This document shows positions 36,785-45,224 of a stretch of DNA of 64,000 nt, in pieces. Under the pieces are notes generated by a model. The model was not told where the DNA came from and searched no databases. It worked only from the letters and a program-made list of their open reading frames with translations. The position numbers and the translations under genes were made by a program. Position 1 is the stretch's first letter. Every line of letters begins with the position of its first letter. Source of the stretch: an uncultured Phocaeicola sp. (GTDB lineage Bacteria; Bacteroidota; Bacteroidia; Bacteroidales; Bacteroidaceae); contig CAPAOL010000012.1 in NCBI GenBank assembly GCA_948579315.1, positions 1-64,000 of the forward strand, written 5' to 3'.

Positions 36785-38485
36785 ATGGATGAGCAGATTC
36801 TCATTTATGCAGCTATTCTGGTAGCTGTCATCGTCCTGACCATCGTCGGGATTTTAAGTCGTTACCGCAAGTGCAAGAGCGACGAGGTATTGGTAGTATA
36901 TGGTAAGACCGGCGACAAGAAATCGGCTAAACTGTATCACGGAGGAGCCGCTTTTGTATGGCCCATTATCCAGGGATACTCTTTCCTGAACATGAAACCC
37001 ATGCAGATTGACTGCAAACTGACTGGTGCCATTTCCAAACAAAACATCCGCGTAGATGTGCCCACTACCATCACTGTGGCCGTAAGCACAGAGCCCGAAG
37101 TTATGCAGAATGCAGCCGAACGCTTACTGGGACTGAATATCGAAGCACAACAGGAACTGATTAAAGACGTTGTTTACGGACAAATGCGTCTGGTCATTGC
37201 CGACATGACCATCGAACAACTGAACAGTGATCGTGATACATTCCTTGAGAACTGCCGCAAGAACATCGACTCCGAATTGAAGAAATTCGGTCTTTACCTA
37301 ATGAACATCAACATCAGCGATATCCGCGATGAAGCCGATTATATCGTCAATCTGGGAAAAGAAGCCGAAGCGAAAGCCAAGAACGAAGCCTTGGCTAACA
37401 TTGAAGAACAACAGAAACTGGGTGCCATCAAGATTGCGGAACAACAAAAAGAACGTGCCACCAAAGTAGCGGAAACCAACCGCGACAAGAACACTCAACT
37501 GGCCGATACGCAACGTGACGAGGAAATTAAAGTAGCCATAGCCGACAAGGAACGTGAATCGAAAGTAGCAGAAGAAAATGCCGAAAAAGAATCACGTATC
37601 GCCAAAGCCAGTGCCTCTATGGAGGTGAACAAGGAACAGGCGCGTACCGAACAGGAAAGCCGTACGGCAGAGCTCCAATCCGATATGGAAATAAAGCAGG
37701 CGGAAGCACAAAAGAAATCGGCCATCGGGCAAAATAACGCTGCCAAAGAGGTTGCCGAAAGTAATGCGGAACTGGAAGTTACCAAGGCGGAAGCCTCTAG
37801 AAAAGCCGGTGAAGCACAAGCCCGGACACAAGCTGCCGTCCTCACCGCACAGGAAAACGCACAGCGTGAAATAGAAGAAGCGAAAGCCCGCAAAGTAGAA
37901 CAGGCCTTGAAAGCGGATAAGATTGTTCCTGCCGAAATAGCCAAACAGCAGGCCATCTTGGATGCGGACGCATTGGCCGAGCAAATAAAACGTAAGGCAA
38001 ATGCAGAAGCGGAAGCTATCCTGGCCAAAGCACAGGCGGAAGCCAAGGCCATCCAGATGAAACTGGAAGCAGAAGCGGAAGGCAAGAAGAAGTCCTTGCT
38101 GGCCGAAGCGGAAGGTTTCGAGGCCATGGTGAAGGCTGCCGAGCGCAATCCCGAAATCGCCATCCAATACAAGATGGTTGACCAATGGAAGGAAATCGCT
38201 TCGGAACAGGTTAAGGCATTTGAACATATCCAACTGGGAAATGTTACTGTATTTGACGGTGGCAACGGCACAACGTCCAATTTCTTGCAGAATGTGGTCA
38301 GCAAAGTGGCTCCCGCACTGGGTATTCTAGACAAGCTTCCCATTCATGATACCTATCAGAACATTGTCAATCCTTCCTCGAAAGGAAATGCACAGAATAA
38401 ACCGGAGAAAGAGGATTTTGAACCGGTAGACAAGGACGGAAAGAAACGCCCGACCGACACCCCTCCTGCTCCGGACAAGAAATAA
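36785..38485 (+). CDS. flotillin-family (SPFH/YqiK) protein
   Basis: A 566-residue membrane scaffold protein. One N-terminal transmembrane helix (ILIYAAILVAVIVLTIVGIL) is followed by an SPFH/band-7 domain (about 35-190), including ALVWPIIQGYSF-like and IRVDVPTTITVAVST segments. A very long Ala/Glu/Lys-rich coiled coil occupies about 195-450 (repeats such as AEAEAILAKAQAEAKAIQM). The C-terminal tail is Pro/Lys-rich. It oligomerises at membrane microdomains, probably with the NfeD-like neighbour. A perfect terminator hairpin follows. Confidence 0.92.
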   Translation: MDEQILIYAAILVAVIVLTIVGILSRYRKCKSDEVLVVYGKTGDKKSAKLYHGGAAFVWPIIQGYSFLNMKPMQIDCKLTGAISKQNIRVDVPTTITVAVSTEPEVMQNAAERLLGLNIEAQQELIKDVVYGQMRLVIADMTIEQLNSDRDTFLENCRKNIDSELKKFGLYLMNINISDIRDEADYIVNLGKEAEAKAKNEALANIEEQQKLGAIKIAEQQKERATKVAETNRDKNTQLADTQRDEEIKVAIADKERESKVAEENAEKESRIAKASASMEVNKEQARTEQESRTAELQSDMEIKQAEAQKKSAIGQNNAAKEVAESNAELEVTKAEASRKAGEAQARTQAAVLTAQENAQREIEEAKARKVEQALKADKIVPAEIAKQQAILDADALAEQIKRKANAEAEAILAKAQAEAKAIQMKLEAEAEGKKKSLLAEAEGFEAMVKAAERNPEIAIQYKMVDQWKEIASEQVKAFEHIQLGNVTVFDGGNGTTSNFLQNVVSKVAPALGILDKLPIHDTYQNIVNPSSKGNAQNKPEKEDFEPVDKDGKKRPTDTPPAPDKK

Positions 38486-38522
38486 CAGGAAATAGTTTAC
38501 TTTAAGAATAGCGTTTGTATGA

Positions 38523-38563
38523 TGTGGCGGCAGAAACAGATTTCTGCCGCCACACATTCTTTT
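38523..38563 (+). terminator. terminator of the NfeD-flotillin operon
   Basis: TGTGGCGGCAGAAA (38523-38536) and TTTCTGCCGCCACA (38541-38554) form a perfect 14-bp stem, followed by CATTCTTTTT. Confidence 0.85.
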
Positions 38564-38599
38564 TAACCGTATTATCACCGCTTTACAGAGTAAAATTCG

Positions 38600-38607
38600 T
38601 AATTTTG
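38600..38607 (+). promoter_or_regulatory. -7 promoter box of mnmG
   Basis: TAATTTTG matches TAnnTTTG, 24 bases before the ATG at 38632. It falls inside the longer open frame from 38515 and so fixes the start. Confidence 0.65.
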
Positions 38608-38631
38608 CAATCGGTAAAAAGAAATAAATCA

Positions 38632-40503
38632 ATGGATTTTAAGTACGACGTTATTGTAATAGGCGCCGGACACGCAGGCTGTGAAGCAGCCGCGGCCGCA
38701 GCCAACATGGGTTCGAAGACCTGCCTGATTACCATGGATATGAACAAAATCGGGCAAATGAGTTGTAACCCTGCCGTAGGTGGCATCGCCAAGGGACAAA
38801 TCGTAAGAGAGATAGACGCATTAGGTGGCTACATGGGACTGGTTACAGACCGTACAGCCATACAGTTCCGTATGCTCAACCGCTCCAAAGGTCCCGCTAT
38901 GTGGAGCCCCCGCGCCCAATGTGACCGCGGCAAGTTTATCTGGGCATGGCGCGAGATTCTGGAGAATACTCCCAATCTGCACATTTGGCAAGATACCGTA
39001 GAAGAACTAATCGTGGAAAACGGCGAAGCGACTGGAGTCATGACTTGCTGGGGAGTGACTTTCCATGCTAAATGTATCGTGCTCACCGCAGGAACCTTCC
39101 TGAACGGGCTGATGCACATCGGGCATAAACAACTGGCAGGAGGACGCATGGCTGAACCTGCCTCCTACCATCTGACCGAATCAATCACCCGCCACGGAAT
39201 CACCGCCGGACGCATGAAGACCGGTACGCCTGTCCGCATAGACGGGCGCAGCGTACACTACGACCTGATGGAAACACAGGACGGAGAAAACGACTTCCAT
39301 CGCTTTTCGTTCATGAGCGAACCGCGCAAACTGAAACAACTGCAATGCTGGACCTGCTTTACCAACGAAGAGGTACACGAGATACTACGGAAAGGTCTGC
39401 CCGACTCTCCCCTTTTCAACGGACAAATCCAAAGCATCGGACCGCGTTATTGTCCCAGTATAGAAACCAAAATCGTAACCTTCCCCGACAAGCCGCAACA
39501 TCAGCTTTTCCTGGAACCCGAAGGAGAAACCACACAGGAACTTTACCTGAACGGGTTCTCTTCTTCACTGCCCATGGACATACAGTTGGCGGCATTAAAG
39601 AAAGTACCCGCATTTAAGGACTTGGTAGTCTATCGTCCGGGATACGCCATCGAATATGATTACTTCGACCCCACCCAACTGAAACATACGTTGGAATCGA
39701 AAATAATCAAGAACCTGTTCCTTGCCGGACAAGTAAACGGAACTACCGGTTACGAAGAAGCAGGCGGACAGGGAATCATTGCCGGCATCAACGCACACAT
39801 CAATTGCCACGGTGGCGAACCGTTCACACTGGGACGGGACGAGGCCTACATCGGTGTCTTGATTGACGATCTGGTTACAAAAGGTGTGGACGAACCTTAT
39901 CGTATGTTCACCTCCCGTGCCGAATACCGCATCCTGCTCCGACAAGACGATGCAGATATGCGCCTTACCGAACGCGCCTACAAGCTGGGACTGGTAAAAC
40001 AAGACCGTTACGAACATCTTTGCAGCAAACGGGAAGCCGTGAACCAAATCATCGACTTTGCCAAAACCTTCTCCATCAAAGCCGCATTAATCAATGATGC
40101 TTTGGAAAGTTTGGGTACTGCCCGTCTGACACACGGCTGCAAACTAATCGACCTGCTGAACCGTCCGCAGATTACCATCGAAAATATAGCCGGCCACATT
40201 CCGGCTTTCAAAGCCATGCTGGACCAAATTACCGACCGTAAAGAAGAAGTGATTGAAGCTGCCGAAGTGCTGATCAAATACCAGGGATACATTGACCGCG
40301 AACGAATGATCGCCGACAAGATACATCGTCTGGAAGCCATCCGCATCAAAGGCAAGTTCGATTACAACTCATTGAATTCGCTCTCTACCGAAGCCCGGCA
40401 GAAACTGATGAAGATAGATCCCGAAACTTTGGCCCAAGCCAGCCGCATACCGGGTATCTCTCCTAGCGACATCAATGTCTTACTAGTCCTGCTGGGACGG
40501 TGA
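38632..40503 (+). CDS. mnmG: tRNA uridine-5-carboxymethylaminomethyl modification enzyme MnmG
   Basis: A 623-residue FAD enzyme (GidA) that with MnmE modifies the wobble uridine of several tRNAs. The start at 38632 (MDFKYDVIVIGAGHAGCEAA) places the FAD-binding Rossmann motif at the N-terminus as in homologues, and a promoter box excludes the upstream frame. Other hallmarks are SCNPAVGGIAKG, the TGTFLNGLMHIG region, RPGYAIEYDYFDPTQL, AGQVNGTTGYEEAGGQG and FTSRAEYRILLRQDDAD. The C-terminal helical domain ends ISPSDINVLLVLLGR. The gene is often near the replication origin, and here a parS site follows directly. Confidence 0.97.
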   Translation: MDFKYDVIVIGAGHAGCEAAAAAANMGSKTCLITMDMNKIGQMSCNPAVGGIAKGQIVREIDALGGYMGLVTDRTAIQFRMLNRSKGPAMWSPRAQCDRGKFIWAWREILENTPNLHIWQDTVEELIVENGEATGVMTCWGVTFHAKCIVLTAGTFLNGLMHIGHKQLAGGRMAEPASYHLTESITRHGITAGRMKTGTPVRIDGRSVHYDLMETQDGENDFHRFSFMSEPRKLKQLQCWTCFTNEEVHEILRKGLPDSPLFNGQIQSIGPRYCPSIETKIVTFPDKPQHQLFLEPEGETTQELYLNGFSSSLPMDIQLAALKKVPAFKDLVVYRPGYAIEYDYFDPTQLKHTLESKIIKNLFLAGQVNGTTGYEEAGGQGIIAGINAHINCHGGEPFTLGRDEAYIGVLIDDLVTKGVDEPYRMFTSRAEYRILLRQDDADMRLTERAYKLGLVKQDRYEHLCSKREAVNQIIDFAKTFSIKAALINDALESLGTARLTHGCKLIDLLNRPQITIENIAGHIPAFKAMLDQITDRKEEVIEAAEVLIKYQGYIDRERMIADKIHRLEAIRIKGKFDYNSLNSLSTEARQKLMKIDPETLAQASRIPGISPSDINVLLVLLGR

Positions 40504-40512
40504 AACAAGGTA

Positions 40513-40528
40513 TGTTTCACGTGAAACA
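40513..40528. promoter_or_regulatory. parS site, ParB-binding palindrome
   Basis: TGTTTCACGTGAAACA is a perfect 16-bp palindrome and matches the widely conserved chromosomal parS consensus TGTTNCACGTGAAACA at every position. It lies in the 59-base gap between mnmG and apt. A further half-site GTGAAACA occurs 21 bases upstream at 40500-40507, overlapping the mnmG stop codon. ParB would load here to compact and segregate the origin region. Confidence 0.88.
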
Positions 40529-40562
40529 AGTAATTTAATAGACTAACAATAAAATACTGGTT

Positions 40563-41087
40563 ATGAGCAAAGAAACGCTTAAAGCAAACTTAAGAGAAAT
40601 TCCAGATTTCCCCATTCCGGGAATTCTGTTTTACGATGTGACAACCCTGTTCAAAAACCCCGAATGCTTGCAGGAAATACTAGATACTCTATACGAGATG
40701 TACAAGGACAAAGGCATCACCAAAGTAGTAGGTATTGAATCGCGTGGCTTCATTATGGGTGGTGCGCTGGCGGCACGGTTAGGTGCCGGATTCGTGATGG
40801 CACGCAAGCCGGGCAAACTTCCCGCAGAAGTAGTAGAGGAAACATACGCAAAAGAGTATGGAACCGACACCATTCAGATACATAAAGACGCCATCGATGA
40901 GAACGACGTGGTTCTGCTGCACGATGATTTATTGGCTACCGGCGGAACCATGGCGGCCACTCATCGCTTGGTACAAAGATGTGGCGCCAAAAAGATTTTC
41001 ATCAATTTCATTATCGAACTGGGAGGTCTGAACGGCAGAAAGGCATTCCCCGAAGATATCACGGTGGATACACTGCTTACTTTATAG
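40563..41087 (+). CDS. apt: adenine phosphoribosyltransferase
   Basis: A 174-residue purine-salvage enzyme that makes AMP from adenine and PRPP. The family order is complete: NLREIPDFPIPGILFYDVTT at the N-terminus, ESRGFIMGGALAARLGAGFV, ARKPGKLPAEV and the PRPP-binding loop VVLLHDDLLATGGTMAA. It starts 59 bases after mnmG, with the parS palindrome between them, and may be read from the mnmG transcript. Confidence 0.96.
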   Translation: MSKETLKANLREIPDFPIPGILFYDVTTLFKNPECLQEILDTLYEMYKDKGITKVVGIESRGFIMGGALAARLGAGFVMARKPGKLPAEVVEETYAKEYGTDTIQIHKDAIDENDVVLLHDDLLATGGTMAATHRLVQRCGAKKIFINFIIELGGLNGRKAFPEDITVDTLLTL

Positions 41088-41167
41088 TGTCACACAACAT
41101 GTCCATCAAAACGGGCCCCATCATCGTTCACAATAAAAAGAGATCTATGGAATGAGATGGACGATGA

Positions 41168-41281
41168 AACCGAAAGATATATATCTTCAGGCTGTAAGAT
41201 ATATAATGTTACAGCTTGAAGATATATAATGTTACAGCTTGAAGATATATAATGTTACAACCGAAAGATATAGGATGTTGC
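41168..41281 (+). repeat. tandem 23-bp repeats between apt and uvrC
   Basis: Five adjoining imperfect units of 22-23 bases. Units at 41213-41235 and 41236-41258 are identical (AGCTTGAAGATATATAATG followed by TTAC); the units before (41190-41212) and after (41259-41281) differ at a few bases, and 41168-41189 is more diverged. A perfect 8-bp hairpin (GATGTTGC, loop GGCT, GCAACATC) at 41274-41293 closes the array. Confidence 0.8.
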
Positions 41282-41339
41282 GGCTGCAACATCAACTCAA
41301 GAAACAGTTCTGCCAACCGGCAATATTCAATAAGCATGT

Positions 41340-43160
41340 ATGGAAAAAGAAGAGATTACAACCAATGATTATCTGAAAGGAATTGTACTAAACCTGCCCG
41401 ACAGCCCCGGCATTTACCAATACTTGAACTCCGAAGGAACCATTATCTACGTTGGAAAGGCAAAAAACCTGAAGCGCAGAGTCTCTTCTTATTTTAATAG
41501 AGAACACCCCAACGGCAAGACACGATTACTGGTCAGCAAAATTGCAGATATCCGTTATATCGTGGTAAAAACAGAAGAAGACGCTCTTTTACTCGAAAAC
41601 AACCTGATAAAGAAATACAAGCCACGTTACAATGTATTGCTGAAAGATGACAAGACTTACCCCTCTATTTGTGTAAGCAACGAATATTTCCCACGTATCT
41701 TCAAAACCCGGCAAGTCATCCGCAACGGGTCCTCTTATTATGGTCCGTACAGCCACATGCCCTCCATGCTTGCCGTGATGGACTTGATCAAAAAGCTCTA
41801 CCCCATCCGTACCTGCAAACTCAATCTAAGTCCCGAAAACATTCGCGCCGGCAAGTTCAACGTATGTCTGGAATATCACATAAAGAACTGCAAAGGGCCC
41901 TGCATCGGGCAGCAGTCACACGAGGAATACATGAAGAATATCGGTGAAATCAAAAATATTCTGAAAGGAGATACCCAGATTGTAAGTGACCTGCTGATGG
42001 AAGAGATGCAAGCGCTTGCTGCCGAAATGAAATTTGAGGAAGCACAGAAAATAAAAGAGAAATATGACTTGATAGAAAACTATCGTTCCAAGAGCGAAGT
42101 CGTTAATTCCATCATTCATAATGTGGATGTGTTCTCCATTGAAATGGAAGAAAATTCAGCCTATATCAACTATCTGCATATCACAAACGGATGCATCAAC
42201 CAAGCCTTCACCTTCGAATACAAGAAACGTCTGAACGAAACGAAAGAAGAACTTCTACAATTGGGCATTATTGAGATGCGTGAACGATATAAGAGCACTT
42301 CCCGCGAAATCATCGTACCTTTTGAACTGGATATGGAGATGAACAATGTATCCTTTACCGTTCCCCAACGAGGAGAAAAGAAGCATTTGCTGGATCTTTC
42401 CGTAATGAACGTGAAACAGTATAAAGTGGACCGCTTGAAACAGGCGGAAAAGTTGAATCCTGAACAAAGAAGCGTCCGTCTGATGAAAGAAATCCAGGAG
42501 CAGCTGCACATGAAAAAACTACCGAACCACATCGAATGTTTCGATAATTCCAATATTCAAGGCTCGGACGCGGTGGCCGCCTGCGTCGTTTTCAAAAAGG
42601 CGAAACCAAGCAAGAAGGAGTACCGGAAATACATCATCAAGACTGTGACCGGACCCGACGATTACGCCTCGATGAAAGAGGTGGTACGCCGCCGGTATAG
42701 CCGTGCCATAGAGGAAGGTTCCCCCTTGCCCGACCTCATCATTACCGACGGTGGAAAGGGGCAAATGGAAGTGGTGAGAGAAGTGATAGAGGACGAACTT
42801 CATCTGGATATCCCCATAGCCGGACTGGCCAAAGACCGCAAGCACCGTACCTCGGAATTGTTATACGGATTCCCTCCGCTGACCATCGGTGTGAAGCAAA
42901 GCACTCCCTTGTTCCATCTGTTGGAAAACATACAGAACGAGGTACACCGCTTCGCCATCACCTTCCACCGGGACAAACGAAGCAAGAGTCAGGTGGCGTC
43001 CGCTTTGGACAATATCAAGGGAATAGGCGAAAAAAGAAAGACCGCCCTGCTGAAAACATTCAAAAGCGTCAGCCGCATCAGGCAAGCCTCACTGGAAGAG
43101 ATTGCAGCCGTGGTAGGTGAAGCAGCCGCTAAAAATATCAAAGAAAATCTCACAGAATAA
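41340..43160 (+). CDS. uvrC: excinuclease ABC subunit C
   Basis: The 606-residue dual-incision nuclease of nucleotide excision repair. The N-terminal GIY-YIG nuclease (PGIYQYLNSEGTIIYVGKAKNLKRR) makes the 3' incision. A UvrB-binding UVR motif lies mid-protein (EEMQALAAEMKFEEAQKIKE). The C-terminal RNase H-like nuclease (IECFDNSNIQGSDAVAACVV, DLIITDGGKGQ) and the helix-hairpin-helix end (LDNIKGIGEKRKTALLKTF) make the 5' incision. It is preceded by the tandem 23-bp repeats, with no clear -7 box seen. Confidence 0.97.
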   Translation: MEKEEITTNDYLKGIVLNLPDSPGIYQYLNSEGTIIYVGKAKNLKRRVSSYFNREHPNGKTRLLVSKIADIRYIVVKTEEDALLLENNLIKKYKPRYNVLLKDDKTYPSICVSNEYFPRIFKTRQVIRNGSSYYGPYSHMPSMLAVMDLIKKLYPIRTCKLNLSPENIRAGKFNVCLEYHIKNCKGPCIGQQSHEEYMKNIGEIKNILKGDTQIVSDLLMEEMQALAAEMKFEEAQKIKEKYDLIENYRSKSEVVNSIIHNVDVFSIEMEENSAYINYLHITNGCINQAFTFEYKKRLNETKEELLQLGIIEMRERYKSTSREIIVPFELDMEMNNVSFTVPQRGEKKHLLDLSVMNVKQYKVDRLKQAEKLNPEQRSVRLMKEIQEQLHMKKLPNHIECFDNSNIQGSDAVAACVVFKKAKPSKKEYRKYIIKTVTGPDDYASMKEVVRRRYSRAIEEGSPLPDLIITDGGKGQMEVVREVIEDELHLDIPIAGLAKDRKHRTSELLYGFPPLTIGVKQSTPLFHLLENIQNEVHRFAITFHRDKRSKSQVASALDNIKGIGEKRKTALLKTFKSVSRIRQASLEEIAAVVGEAAAKNIKENLTE

Positions 43161-43171
43161 AAGGGATTTCC

Positions 43172-43179
43172 TACCTTTG
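43172..43179 (+). promoter_or_regulatory. -7 promoter box of the dtd operon
   Basis: TACCTTTG matches TAnnTTTG. The next start codon is at 43318, giving an unusually long leader of about 130 bases. Confidence 0.5.
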
Positions 43180-43317
43180 CATACATCTACTACAGGGACA
43201 TGCTCTGCCTCGTATCGGTCCAGGCAAGAAGCCGGCAACATATTGTCCATTGTAGAAGCGGAAACATTACCGATAAACAACTAGAATTTTTCTAACAAGA
43301 AATTAAAGAATATAAAT

Positions 43318-43770
43318 ATGAGAGTAGTTATTCAACGAGTAAGCCACGCCTCTGTTACCATAGAAGGCGTATGCAAATCGGCGATAAAAGAAGGATTCAT
43401 GATATTGGTTGGCATTGAAGAAGCTGATACACAAGAAGATGCCGACTGGTTATGCAAAAAAATAATAGGATTGAGAGTCTTCGACGATGAAAATGGAGTC
43501 ATGAATAAATCTATCCTAGAGGTAGGAGGCAACATATTGGTGATCAGCCAATTCACACTACACGCATCTACAAAAAAAGGCAACCGTCCCTCCTATATCC
43601 GTGCTGCAAAGCACGATGTAGCCATCCCCCTCTACAATTATTTCTGCCAAGAACTGAGCATCGGTCTGGGCAAAGAAGTAGGAACCGGAGAATTCGGAGC
43701 AGACATGAAAGTTGAACTTCTGAACAACGGTCCTGTTACTATATGTATGGACACCAAAAACAAGGAATAA
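43318..43770 (+). CDS. dtd: D-aminoacyl-tRNA deacylase
   Basis: A 150-residue proofreading enzyme that removes D-amino acids (and glycine) mischarged onto tRNA. It starts MRVVIQRVSHASVTIEG, and both active-site motifs are seen: SQFTLHASTKKGNRPSY and the cross-subunit NNGPVTI near the C-terminus (the Gly-Pro motif). Length is standard. Its stop codon TAA shares a base with the ATG of the MazG-like gene, so translation is coupled. The leader upstream is long. Confidence 0.95.
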   Translation: MRVVIQRVSHASVTIEGVCKSAIKEGFMILVGIEEADTQEDADWLCKKIIGLRVFDDENGVMNKSILEVGGNILVISQFTLHASTKKGNRPSYIRAAKHDVAIPLYNYFCQELSIGLGKEVGTGEFGADMKVELLNNGPVTICMDTKNKE

Positions 43771-44090
43771 TGACACTGGAAGAAGCACAAAAAGAAGTGG
43801 ACCGCTGGATTAAAACGTATGGTGTACGTTACTTCAGCGAACTGACCAATATGGTCGTTCTGACCGAGGAAGTAGGCGAACTGGCACGTGTGATGGCACG
43901 CAAATACGGAGATCAGTCTTTCAAGCAAGGAGAGAAAGACAACCTTGCCGATGAAATGGCAGATGTACTGTGGGTCCTTATCTGTCTGGCCAACCAGACC
44001 GGAGTAAACCTGACCGAAGCCTTCCGTCAAAACTTGGAGAAGAAAACAAATAGAGATAAAGACAGACATAAAAACAATCCCAAATTATAA
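43770..44090 (+). CDS. MazG-like nucleotide pyrophosphohydrolase
   Basis: A 106-residue all-helical NTP pyrophosphohydrolase of the MazG/dUTPase-related superfamily. The Mg-binding residues are in TEEVGELARVMAR (EExxE-like) and NLADEMADVLWVLICLAN (ExxD-like). The ATG at 43770 overlaps the dtd stop; a longer frame from 43743 lies within dtd. It is followed six bases later by deoC, so dtd, this gene and deoC form an operon. It probably hydrolyses non-canonical nucleoside triphosphates. Confidence 0.88.
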   Translation: MTLEEAQKEVDRWIKTYGVRYFSELTNMVVLTEEVGELARVMARKYGDQSFKQGEKDNLADEMADVLWVLICLANQTGVNLTEAFRQNLEKKTNRDKDRHKNNPKL

Positions 44091-44096
44091 AGAATT

Positions 44097-45044
44097 ATGG
44101 AACATAATCACGAATTCGAAGGTGGACATGAACATCGTCATGACCACGATCATGGACCTGAGCACAGCAAGTACGAAGAAGCACTTGCCAAGTATAACAT
44201 CCGTTTGCACGATGAGGATGTAAAAGCGAAAACTGCCCTACTCATCGAAAAACATGTAGCAGAAAACAATACACCGGATGTAAAGAAATTCCTGTTCCAT
44301 TGCATTGACCTAACCACTTTAAAGTGTACTGATTCAGATGAAAGTGTAATGAAATTCACCGGAAAAGTAAATGAATTTGTTGACAAGTACCCCGATCTGG
44401 ACAATGTAGCCGCAATCTGTGTATATCCTAATATGGCAGAAGTAGTCAACGACACCTTGGAAGCAGATCATGTAAACATAGCCTGTGTATCGGGCGGTTT
44501 TCCCTCCTCGCAAACCTTTACCGAAGTAAAGGTAGCCGAAACAGCCATGGCTCTCCATACCGGAGCCGATGAGATAGATATCGTTATCCCGGTAGGCAAG
44601 TTCCTGAGTGGGGATTACGAAGGAATGTGTGATGAAATAGAAGAATTAAAAGCTGTATGTGGTGAGCATCACCTGAAAGTGATCTTGGAAACCGGAGCAC
44701 TGGGAAGCGCATCCAACATCAAAAAAGCGTCCATTCTATCGATGTATTCCGGAGCCGATTTCATCAAAACCTCTACCGGAAAGGAAAACCCCGCCGCTAC
44801 TCCTGAAGCTGCCTTGGTGATGTGCGAGGCTATCAAAGAATACTATATGACAACAGGCCGCAAAGTAGGATTCAAACCCGCCGGAGGAATTAATACCGTA
44901 CACGATGCTTTGGTTTACTATACCATTGTAAAAGAAGTGTTAGGTGAAGAATGGCTGACAAACGAGTTATTCCGCTTAGGAACAAGCCGCCTGGCCAATC
45001 TGCTTCTCTCAGAAATTGTAGGCCAAGAAACCAAGTTCTTCTAA
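44097..45044 (+). CDS. deoC: deoxyribose-phosphate aldolase with His-rich N-terminus
   Basis: A 315-residue class I aldolase that splits 2-deoxyribose 5-phosphate into acetaldehyde and glyceraldehyde 3-phosphate in deoxynucleoside breakdown. The Schiff-base lysine is in GADFIKTSTG, with CIDLTTLK and VIPVGKFLSGD as other landmarks. The first 30 residues are exceptionally histidine- and acid-rich (MEHNHEFEGGHEHRHDHDHG), absent from typical DeoC, and could bind metals. It is the last gene of the dtd operon and is followed by terminator hairpins. Confidence 0.94.
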   Translation: MEHNHEFEGGHEHRHDHDHGPEHSKYEEALAKYNIRLHDEDVKAKTALLIEKHVAENNTPDVKKFLFHCIDLTTLKCTDSDESVMKFTGKVNEFVDKYPDLDNVAAICVYPNMAEVVNDTLEADHVNIACVSGGFPSSQTFTEVKVAETAMALHTGADEIDIVIPVGKFLSGDYEGMCDEIEELKAVCGEHHLKVILETGALGSASNIKKASILSMYSGADFIKTSTGKENPAATPEAALVMCEAIKEYYMTTGRKVGFKPAGGINTVHDALVYYTIVKEVLGEEWLTNELFRLGTSRLANLLLSEIVGQETKFF

Positions 45045-45089
45045 ACAAAGAACTGTTTCACTATTTAAATAACAACCACATTTAAAGTG

Positions 45090-45121
45090 ACCGGAATGAG
45101 CCTTATCTATTCCGGTTATTT
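45090..45121 (+). terminator. terminator of the dtd-deoC operon
   Basis: ACCGGAAT (45090-45097) pairs with ATTCCGGT (45110-45117), followed by TATTTTA. Confidence 0.65.
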
Positions 45122-45140
45122 TAAACTACCAAAGAAAGGC

Positions 45141-45206
45141 GTACCTCAAAAAGTTCGGGCGTGGTCCTTATTGTATAAAGGACCACGCCCGAACTTTTTG
45201 AGGTAC
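45141..45206. terminator. 29-bp perfect bidirectional terminator hairpin
   Basis: A perfect 29-bp inverted repeat (45141-45169 and 45178-45206) with an 8-base loop ATTGTATA. Its inner part is GC-rich (GTTCGGGCGTGGTCC) and is flanked by AAAAA and TTTTT on either side. It can thus terminate transcription from deoC and from the convergent prenyltransferase gene. Confidence 0.85.
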
Positions 45207-45224
45207 ATATCTTCAACAATCGTA

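Noticed and set aside
41168..41281. CRISPR array
   Set aside because: The 23-bp units are directly adjacent with no unique spacers, and there are no cas genes in the window.
43181..43317. Possible small RNA or riboswitch in the long dtd leader
   Set aside because: No convincing stem-loop set or known riboswitch motif could be identified by eye.
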